Assembly: GCA_029068025.1 (NCBI GenBank)
Contig: JAIEDJ010000032.1
Span: forward strand, 1-6,615
Source of the DNA: Oscillospiraceae bacterium
GTDB lineage: Bacteria; Bacillota; Clostridia; Oscillospirales; Ruminococcaceae
DNA length: 6,615 nt
Direction of reading: 5' to 3'
In this document: positions 1 through 4,138 of the stretch, piece by piece
How the letters are laid out: every line of letters begins with the position of its first letter
Position numbering within the stretch: position 1 is the first letter of the stretch
Notes under the pieces: model-generated
Seen by the model: the letters and a program-made list of their open reading frames with translations, nothing else
Database searches by the model: none
What the model was told of the DNA's origin: nothing
Program-made: the position numbers and the translations under genes

Positions 1-246
1 ACGGGATAAAACGAGCATAATTTTACCGCAAGAAATGCTTTTTAAGCGAAAAACATACGGAAAACAGTTCTTATTCAATTATAACATATTTGTAAAAAAA
101 AAGAAACATAATTTTTAAAGAAATATTTTAAAAAAGTAATGCTTTTTTTTTGGAAATGTGTTATAATTAAAAACAAGGTATCTTTAATTATGTTTTTTCG
201 ATACTTTTTGTATAGAAATTATCCAAAATAACAGGGGGTTATTTAA
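1..246. other. AT-rich upstream region without a gene
   Basis: No supportable coding region is seen here. The stretch is dominated by A and T runs. Besides the rightward promoter at 139-167, the minus strand carries a TGTTATAAT extended -10 look-alike (plus-strand 78-86), which could drive a leftward gene lying outside the window. No good -35 is visible for it. A second rightward -10-like sequence, TATAGA at 211-216, is also weak. The string ATGCTTTTT occurs twice (35-43 and 139-147). Confidence 0.5.
139..167 (+). promoter_or_regulatory. Extended -10 promoter for the BMP-family lipoprotein gene
   Basis: A perfect TATAAT hexamer at 162-167 is preceded by TG at 159-160, giving the extended -10 form TGTTATAAT. 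The hexamer 17 bp upstream (ATGCTT, 139-144) is a poor -35, as expected if the extended -10 carries recognition. Transcription would begin near 174, leaving a leader of about 70 nt. The 13-mer GTTATAATTAAAA (160-172) recurs exactly at the leftward promoter near 3859. The promoter call is an inference from motif match and position. Confidence 0.6.
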
Positions 247-1431
247 ATGAGTTTAAAAGCTTTAAAATGGTTAAAACGTATCGCGTTTATATTAGCGTTA
301 TGTACATTATTGTGTCTCACGGGCTGCGGAGGCGGAGAGGAGGAAGCGTCCTCATCAAGTGACAGTAGTCAGATCGAAGAACCGGGGGTATACCACAAGG
401 TAGGGTTTATATTCAGCGGCAAAGCGGACATAGCCGGTTTTGCCTCCGAGATCAACGGGCAGCGCATCCTCGCATCTAACCGCACAAGCATGGACACCTG
501 CTATATCGAAAATGTTACTATAAGCGAGTTTGAAACGGCCGTAAAGAAGCTCGCGGAAGCCGGCTGCACCGACATAGTATCATGCAGCGCGATCTTCACA
601 AACGTCGCCAGGGTAATCGCGGGCAAGTACATGAACCTTAACTTCATCAACTACGGAGCGACAAGCGGCAGCGCGAACTGCATAGCATACACCGAGCATA
701 CCTTCCAGGGAGCGTATGTTGCGGGAATAGCTGCGGGTTACAACTCGACCGTGCGCAAAATCGGTGTCGTAGTGGATTCGGATCTTATTTATGATACCGC
801 AGTCGCGAACGCCATAGCCTTGGGTGTTCAGCGCGTATTTAAAACCGCTACCGTATATGTAGGCGAGGGGCACTACAACAACGAGATCAAGGACGCGATC
901 GACGCGCTCAGAGGCTACGGCTGCGATGTTATCGTAACCTATACCGCTTCAGCATATGCGGCGGATTATTGCCAGTCGCTCGGCGTGAAATTTATCAGCA
1001 ATCACGATCACAGCAGCAATTACGAATCCTATTCCAATATGATCATGTATTACTACAGCAAGCGCGACAGCTACTTAGTCGCAAAGTTCAAGCAGATGCA
1101 GCTTGATCAGTGGCAGCCCGAAAATTATGTGGGAACCATGGGCAACGGCGTTATCACCGTATCCCACGAGCTTAAAGGCAGTAAAGCCGATCTGCAGAAG
1201 ATCATAGATGCCATTACTCCAAAGCTGTCTACCGGTGAAGCGTATATTTTCGACGGAAAAAGGGGAGAGTTGATGGACAATACCGGAATTGTAAAATGTT
1301 TCCAGAATGAGGAGCTGTCCCTATCCGAGATATATAACATGGAATGGTATGTTATGGGAATAACAAAGATAGGCAGCTTCAGAAAGCCGTTTTACAACGA
1401 ACCGCCAAACAACTTTGAGATCAAGGAATAA
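247..1431 (+). CDS. BMP/Med-family substrate-binding lipoprotein (PnrA-like)
   Basis: This 394-residue protein is probably a cell-surface lipoprotein that captures a small solute for an ABC importer. Members of its family (Med/BMP/PnrA) often bind purine nucleosides. A basic start and hydrophobic segment (residues 4-24) lead to the lipobox L24-T-G-C27, then a Ser/Glu-rich linker. The mature domain starts near V52 (VGFIFSG) and shows the family pattern: AYVAGIAAG at 156-164 followed by KIGVVVDSD, a GYGCDVIVTYT strand, and QWQPENYVGTMGNGV from about 288, close to the W-x-P-E-N-Y signature of one BMP subgroup. ATG 247 is supported by AGGGGG at 233-238, 8 nt upstream. The gene stands alone: no permease or ATPase is in the window, so the transporter is either outside or unlinked, or the protein is a sensor. 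The ligand cannot be named from sequence; D61 and F65 align with the usual GDxGW-type pocket segment by eye only. Confidence 0.88.
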   Translation: MSLKALKWLKRIAFILALCTLLCLTGCGGGEEEASSSSDSSQIEEPGVYHKVGFIFSGKADIAGFASEINGQRILASNRTSMDTCYIENVTISEFETAVKKLAEAGCTDIVSCSAIFTNVARVIAGKYMNLNFINYGATSGSANCIAYTEHTFQGAYVAGIAAGYNSTVRKIGVVVDSDLIYDTAVANAIALGVQRVFKTATVYVGEGHYNNEIKDAIDALRGYGCDVIVTYTASAYAADYCQSLGVKFISNHDHSSNYESYSNMIMYYYSKRDSYLVAKFKQMQLDQWQPENYVGTMGNGVITVSHELKGSKADLQKIIDAITPKLSTGEAYIFDGKRGELMDNTGIVKCFQNEELSLSEIYNMEWYVMGITKIGSFRKPFYNEPPNNFEIKE

Positions 1432-1444
1432 CAAATATGATTTA

Positions 1445-1475
1445 AAACCCGCGCGGATCAGATCCGCGCGGGTTT
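1445..1475 (+). terminator. Hairpin terminator after the BMP gene (copy 1)
   Basis: A 14-bp perfect stem (1445-1458 with 1462-1475) closes on a CAG loop, 13 nt after the BMP stop codon. The T-tract in the plus direction is short (TTT then CAG), but the stem is very GC-rich. Read from the minus strand it ends in four Ts, so it could also stop transcripts coming from rsmA. The same 31 nt recur exactly at 1690-1720. Confidence 0.75.
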
Positions 1476-1485
1476 CAGTCTGTAG

Positions 1486-1502
1486 AAAAAGGTCAACTTT
1501 TT
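1486..1502. other. Small AT hairpin in the convergent intergenic region
   Basis: AAAAAG (1486-1491) is complementary to CTTTTT (1497-1502) around a GTCAA loop. It lies 10 nt after the first strong hairpin and ends in a T-run, so it may act as a backup terminator for the BMP transcript. The stem is only six pairs and mostly A-T, so a functional role is uncertain. Confidence 0.35.
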
Positions 1503-1514
1503 AAAGGCGCAGGA

Positions 1515-1614
1515 GAAATTTCAAAAAGCAGTCCCGCTCGGCGGAGCGGAACGAAGTGGAGCGTAGCCGAGTGGGGCTAGCTAGGCGAGCTTCGCCCGCC
1601 GGTTTTGAAATTTC
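1515..1614 (-). repeat. Structured intergenic repeat element, copy 1
   Basis: A 100-bp element is bounded by a perfect 12-bp inverted repeat, GAAATTTCAAAA at 1515-1526 and its complement at 1603-1614. Read on the minus strand, the outer arm is followed directly by a core hairpin (1602 down to 1580) with stem GGCGGGC, loop GAA and GCTCGCC, including one G-U pair. A second stem pairs 1533-1542 with 1566-1575 (ten positions, one wobble). The core matches copy 2 at 2604-2626 in 21 of 23 positions, in the opposite orientation on the chromosome. It encodes no protein and resembles a MITE- or REP-like element or a structured RNA; I do not recognise it as a named family. Confidence 0.65.
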
Positions 1615-1689
1615 TTTTAAATAACCAGCCCTTCGTCAACATCGTAAAGGTAGCCGAGATCAACGTTTAAAAGGTTTATCTACAAGCTG

Positions 1690-1720
1690 AAACCCGCGCG
1701 GATCAGATCCGCGCGGGTTT
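1690..1720 (-). terminator. Hairpin terminator after rsmA (copy 2)
   Basis: The same 31-nt hairpin as at 1445-1475 (14-bp stem, 3-nt loop) begins one base beyond the rsmA stop codon on the minus strand. In the rsmA direction it ends in TTT then CAG; in the plus direction it is followed by five Ts (1718-1722). Each copy thus has its better T-tract facing the opposite gene, so the pair can act as a two-stage bidirectional terminator between convergent genes. Confidence 0.75.
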
Positions 1721-1721
1721 T

Positions 1722-2570
1722 TCATATATTATGAAGAACAAGATTTATATAATCGTCAAGAGAAAGCTCCTCAGCGCGTGCCGTGGGACTGACACCGATC
1801 TCCGAAAGCGCCCGCGCGATCTCGGGCTTGGAAATTCCGAGCAAAACGGAGAGCGGGTTTACAAGCTGTTTTCTGCGCTGAGAAAACCCCGCGCGTATTA
1901 TCTTGAACAGACGCTGCTCCTCTTCCGCCGAAAGCGCGGACGGCTGCTTTATATCCAGTCTGATCACTGCGCTGTCAACGTTCGGCGCGGGCATAAAGCT
2001 CCCTCGGTTCACCTTGAACAGCAGCTTCGGCTCACTGTAATAATTCACCGCATATGTGACGGCTCCGCATTCGCGCGTTCCGGGCGCGGCGCAGATCCTG
2101 TCCGCCGCCTCGCGCTGCACCATGACCGTCAGCGCCTTGATCCGCAGGCGGCTCTCCAGCACCTTCATTATTACCGGCGAGGTTATGTAATAAGGCAGAT
2201 TGGCGCAGACCACCACCTCGCGTCTGCCGAATTTCTCGGCAATCACCGCCGCGAGATCAGTCTCCATAACATCGGCGAAAATGACCTCAACATTATCATG
2301 ATCCGCAAGCGTTTCATCAAGTATCGGCTTAAGCCGCTCATCTATCTCCACCGCGACGACCTTTTCACAGCGTTCGGCAAGCTCACGTGTGAGAACTCCC
2401 ACACCAGTGCCGATCTCAAGAGCGCAGACCCCATCCGCGCAGCCGCCAAGCTCCGCTATCCTCGGGCAGACCGACGGATTGATCAAAAAATTCTGACCAA
2501 GCGATTTAGCGAACGAAAACCCGCACATATTAAACAATCGCTTGATCTCTCCAATATCGGTAAGCCGCAT
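1722..2570 (-). CDS. rsmA: 16S rRNA (adenine(1518)-N6/adenine(1519)-N6)-dimethyltransferase RsmA/KsgA
   Basis: This SAM-dependent enzyme dimethylates two adjacent adenines in the 3'-terminal hairpin of 16S rRNA late in 30S assembly. The 282-residue length is normal for the family. Visible motifs in order are LGQNFLIN (24-31), SAM-binding motif I as LEIGTGVGVL (51-60), the acidic VEID (74-77) that contacts the ribose, a D100 segment at the end of the next strand, catalytic motif IV NLPYYI (124-129), the FMPAPNVDSAV segment (192-202), and the C-terminal FSQRRKQLVNPLS (229-241). The ATG at 2570 is supported by AAGGAG (2576-2581), 5 nt upstream. It converges on the BMP gene and is followed at once by a strong hairpin. 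Upstream on its strand lie a structured repeat and a weak promoter, so it may be a single-gene unit or receive readthrough from the dCMP deaminase operon. Confidence 0.97.
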   Translation of the reverse strand: MRLTDIGEIKRLFNMCGFSFAKSLGQNFLINPSVCPRIAELGGCADGVCALEIGTGVGVLTRELAERCEKVVAVEIDERLKPILDETLADHDNVEVIFADVMETDLAAVIAEKFGRREVVVCANLPYYITSPVIMKVLESRLRIKALTVMVQREAADRICAAPGTRECGAVTYAVNYYSEPKLLFKVNRGSFMPAPNVDSAVIRLDIKQPSALSAEEEQRLFKIIRAGFSQRRKQLVNPLSVLLGISKPEIARALSEIGVSPTARAEELSLDDYINLVLHNI

Positions 2571-2591
2571 CTTAACTCCTTATTTTAATTT

Positions 2592-2702
2592 GCAATTCGC
2601 GAACCGGCGGGCAAAGCCCGCCTAGCCAAGCGGCACAGCACGCTGTGCTCCGCGCTAACGCGCTCCGCCCATCGTGCCGCGCCGCTTGCTTTCGCAAATT
2701 GC
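2592..2702 (+). repeat. Structured intergenic repeat element, copy 2
   Basis: A 111-bp element has outer arms GCAATTCGCGAA (2592-2603) and TTCGCAAATTGC (2691-2702), complementary at 11 of 12 positions. The left arm is followed immediately by the core hairpin GGCGGGC-AAA-GCCCGCC (2606-2622, seven perfect pairs). Further stems are AAGCGGC (2628-2634) with GCCGCTT (2681-2687), GCACAGC/GCTGTGC (2633-2648), and CGCG/CGCG around CTAA (2651-2662); the first two overlap by two bases. The element ends only 21 bp upstream of the rsmA start codon, so a transcript from the candidate promoter near 2750 would carry it in the leader, on the antisense side of its family orientation. It shares arm-plus-core architecture with 1515-1614. 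Confidence 0.65.
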
Positions 2703-2742
2703 CTGCACCTTTATTCCGTTGTTCTTGGCTCAAGCGCCTTTA

Positions 2743-2761
2743 CTGCGTAATTATAACGCAG
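2743..2761 (-). promoter_or_regulatory. Weak candidate rsmA promoter -10 inside a perfect dyad
   Basis: The minus strand reads TATAAT at 2755-2750, the best -10 upstream of rsmA, but no convincing -35 lies 16-18 bp further upstream and there is no TG extension. The -10 sits in the middle of a perfect inverted repeat, CTGCGT (2743-2748) and ACGCAG (2756-2761), spaced by 7 nt. That arrangement could be an operator, or simply a small hairpin at the 3' end of the dCMP deaminase transcript. Confidence 0.35.
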
Positions 2762-2794
2762 ATCTCAACCCGAACGCCTTTCCCGCACATTTTT

Positions 2795-2854
2795 ATTATC
2801 CATTATCAATAGCATTTTTCGCAGCATAATGCCATACATTGTCAATTATCAATA
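2795..2854. repeat. Heptad-type AT-rich repeat, two copies
   Basis: Two 17-nt units, 2795-2811 (ATTATCCATTATCAATA) and 2838-2854 (ATTGTCAATTATCAATA), agree at 15 of 17 positions and lie 43 bp apart. Each contains two back-to-back heptads of the form ATTRTCM. The right copy runs through the stop codon of the dCMP deaminase gene (2849-2851), so the last codon of that gene lies within the repeat. Confidence 0.55.
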
Positions 2855-3334
2855 TCCGTCTGTGCCATTGAGACTGTCGTCGTTCTCAACCCAATCGCTG
2901 ACGATAAATTCCTTATATTCCGTTGGGGAATTTCTGACGAAAACTCTCTCGATCCCCGCGTTGATGATCATGCGCTTGCACATTGAGCACGGCTCAATAT
3001 TGGCGGCAAGTTCGCCTGTCGCGGCGTCAAGGCCCGCAAGGAACAGCACAGAACCCAACATATCCGAACGCGGCGCGGAGATTATACAATTAGCCTCCGC
3101 ATGAACGGAACGGCACAGCTCATAGCGCTGACCACGCGGAATATTCAGCCTTTCGCGGGTGCAGCTTCCAACATCGGAGCAGTTCTTTCGTCCGCGCGGC
3201 GCACCGTTGTATCCCGTTGCGATTATAGCGTCGTTCTTCACGATTATCGCGCCGAAATTTCTCCGCAGACAGGTGCCGCGTTCCGCGACTGTCTGCGCAA
3301 TGTCAAGATAATAATTGATTTTGTCAACTCTCAT
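2849..3334 (-). CDS. comEB: Deoxycytidylate (dCMP) deaminase, ComEB-like
   Basis: This cytosolic zinc enzyme probably converts dCMP to dUMP, feeding thymidylate synthesis. With the ATG at 3334 it has 161 residues, a usual size. The N-terminus (DKINYYLDIA, then GTCLRRNFGAIIV and GYNGAPRG) is typical of Firmicutes dCMP deaminases. The zinc site is explicit: H-A-E with H78 as ligand and E80 as the catalytic proton shuttle, and P-C-S-M-C with C116 and C119. Extra cysteines at C52, C58 and C74 may bind a second metal, as in some phage-type enzymes. A longer reading from TTG at 3352 is possible, but AGGGGTG at 3341-3347 sits 6 nt before ATG 3334 and no ribosome site precedes the TTG. It follows the TPR-like gene by 26 bp on the same strand. 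The tail after about residue 145 is acidic and ends inside a heptad repeat. Confidence 0.93.
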   Translation of the reverse strand: MRVDKINYYLDIAQTVAERGTCLRRNFGAIIVKNDAIIATGYNGAPRGRKNCSDVGSCTRERLNIPRGQRYELCRSVHAEANCIISAPRSDMLGSVLFLAGLDAATGELAANIEPCSMCKRMIINAGIERVFVRNSPTEYKEFIVSDWVENDDSLNGTDGY

Positions 3335-3340
3335 GGCTGT

Positions 3341-3347
3341 CACCCCT
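3341..3347 (-). promoter_or_regulatory. Ribosome binding site that sets the dCMP deaminase start
   Basis: The minus strand reads AGGGGTG here, ending 6 nt before ATG 3334. It falls within the longer reading frame that opens at TTG 3352, so it argues for the shorter protein. Family N-termini beginning near the DKINYYLDIA segment agree. Confidence 0.65.
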
Positions 3348-3360
3348 GCCAAAAATCCGT

Positions 3361-3714
3361 TTACTGTACAAATTTATCGGGCTTTGCCGATCCCGCAGAT
3401 CCGGACCTTCCCTTCTGATCTATTGAAGGAATCTTTCCGTCAAACTCATCTATAAAGCCCTGAGCGATCCTACGCTGCTCAGGCAATGAATTTGTGACAG
3501 TGCAGTATCCGAGAACCTTGTTGAACTCGCCGCGTGCCCTTTCGGTATCGCCCATATTCGCGAGCAGCTCGCCGAGAACACAGGTGTACTCCATAGCGCA
3601 TTTGGTATCGCCCTTCCCCTCCTCAGCCTCGATAGCCTTTTCAAGATTCTTGACAGCCGAATCATAATTTCCCATATTGATAAGCTGAAGAGCTGCGTCA
3701 AAATGAATATCCAT
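3361..3714 (-). CDS. Small TPR-like protein of unknown function
   Basis: With the start at 3714 this is a 117-residue soluble protein with no signal peptide or membrane segment. Two helical hairpins resemble tetratricopeptide repeats: residues 4-30 (FDAALQLINMGNYDSAVKNLEKAIEA) and about 41-70 (EYTCVLGELLANMGDTERARGEFNKVLGY), each with the GNY/GD turn and the A-x-x-x-L/F-x-K-x-L spacing. A third helix follows at about 78-92, and the last 20 or so residues (GRSGSAGSAKPDKFVQ) look disordered. Such short TPR proteins usually bind partner proteins; no partner can be named. The frame is open upstream to ATG 3762, but GAGGA at 3721-3725, 6 nt before ATG 3714, decides the start. It is the first gene of a probable two-gene operon with the dCMP deaminase and is divergent from spoIIE. 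Confidence 0.75.
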   Translation of the reverse strand: MDIHFDAALQLINMGNYDSAVKNLEKAIEAEEGKGDTKCAMEYTCVLGELLANMGDTERARGEFNKVLGYCTVTNSLPEQRRIAQGFIDEFDGKIPSIDQKGRSGSAGSAKPDKFVQ

Positions 3715-3720
3715 AAAAAA

Positions 3721-3725
3721 TCCTC
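3721..3725 (-). promoter_or_regulatory. Ribosome binding site that sets the TPR-like protein start
   Basis: The minus strand reads AAAAGAGGA then six Ts before ATG 3714. This is the only good Shine-Dalgarno site near the 5' end of the frame; it removes 16 basic and hydrophobic residues from the longest possible reading (ATG 3762). Confidence 0.75.
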
Positions 3726-3858
3726 TTTTCATAAAATGTTTGATCGTTATTTTCAGCGGCAAGCCGCCCTGACAACCGACATGGCCGATAAGTGACGAAC
3801 ATTCCCGGCAAATCGTTTAAATAGCGCTTGATTGTCGATAAAACGTTATCCGCTTTTA

Positions 3859-3867
3859 ATTATAACA
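3859..3867 (-). promoter_or_regulatory. Second, proximal leftward extended -10 promoter
   Basis: The minus strand reads TGTTATAAT, an extended -10 with perfect hexamer at 3864-3859. The -35 position (TTATAA, 3887-3882) matches the consensus at four of six bases. Transcription would start near 3852, giving the TPR-like gene a leader of about 137 nt. It is embedded in a partial repeat of the distal promoter region. A further TATAAT on this strand at 3886-3881 has neither TG nor a -35. Confidence 0.45.
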
Positions 3868-3964
3868 TAGTGTTTGCTATATTATAACGCCGAACCGGCG
3901 AGGTATTCCCATTATTGCGCTGATCATAATTGAGCGTTTTCTCTAATGTAATAACGTTGTCCTT

Positions 3965-3993
3965 ATTATAACACAAAAATGCCCGTTTGTCAA
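3965..3993 (-). promoter_or_regulatory. Consensus sigma-A-type promoter for the TPR/dCMP deaminase operon
   Basis: On the minus strand a perfect TTGACA (3993-3988), a 17-nt spacer and a perfect TATAAT (3970-3965) are present, with a TG extension at 3973-3972. This is as close to the housekeeping consensus as a promoter gets. Transcription should start near 3958, leaving a leader of about 244 nt before the TPR-like gene. No other leftward gene is seen in that leader, whose length is therefore notable. The -35 coincides with a Spo0A-box-like sequence. Confidence 0.75.
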
Positions 3994-4006
3994 ATTTTTT
4001 GTCAGA
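3986..4006 (+). promoter_or_regulatory. Tandem Spo0A-box-like sites upstream of spoIIE
   Basis: TTTGTCAAA (3986-3994) fully matches the Spo0A box consensus TTTGTCRAA, and TTTGTCAGA (3998-4006) matches at eight of nine, 12 bp apart on the same strand. They lie about 84-104 bp before the predicted spoIIE start site. Known spoIIG/spoIIE promoters of Bacillus carry Spo0A sites both in this upstream zone and next to the -35. The first box is also the -35 of the opposite promoter, so its match may be coincidental. Confidence 0.5.
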
Positions 4007-4049
4007 AATTCTTTCCTGCGCGAAATAAAAGCAAAAACCGTCAACCGTA

Positions 4050-4083
4050 TCCGACAGTTTTTTCCTTCAAAAAATGGTATACT
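4050..4083 (+). promoter_or_regulatory. spoIIE promoter with 21-bp spacing
   Basis: A TATACT -10 (4078-4083) with TG extension (4075-4076) lies 21 bp after CCGACA (4051-4056), a four-of-six match to TTGACA. Spacing of about 21-22 bp is characteristic of Spo0A-activated sigma-A promoters such as spoIIG and spoIIE in Bacillus subtilis. The minus strand over 4050-4058 reads ACTGTCGGA, a six-of-nine Spo0A box with the TGTCG core, overlapping the -35. Start of transcription is predicted near 4090, with a leader of about 49 nt. Confidence 0.6.
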
Positions 4084-4138
4084 CTAATAACCTTGGGGAA
4101 TATTCTAGCTTTTTATACATAGCGGAAAGGAAAAAACA

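Noticed and set aside
1515..1614. Possible tRNA or known structural RNA in the convergent intergenic region
   Set aside because: The stems do not form a cloverleaf with T-arm or anticodon-loop signals, and the second family member shows a different internal layout.
1731..2588. Long plus-strand open frame (285 codons) opposite rsmA
   Set aside because: It is the antisense shadow of a clearly conserved gene; its translation is Arg/His-rich, lacks domain-like patterns and has no ribosome site.
2829..3418. Two plus-strand frames opposite the dCMP deaminase gene
   Set aside because: They are shadows of the deaminase, whose zinc motifs are on the minus strand; no ribosome sites or family features are seen.
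3715..3762. N-terminal extension of the TPR-like protein from ATG 3762
   Set aside because: The only good Shine-Dalgarno site lies inside this extension, 6 nt before ATG 3714, so the shorter start is preferred.
3793..3839. Further Spo0A-box-like words (TGACGAA at 3793-3799, ATTGTCGAT at 3831-3839)
   Set aside because: They are about 250-300 bp from the spoIIE start site and only partial or short matches; words of this length are expected by chance.
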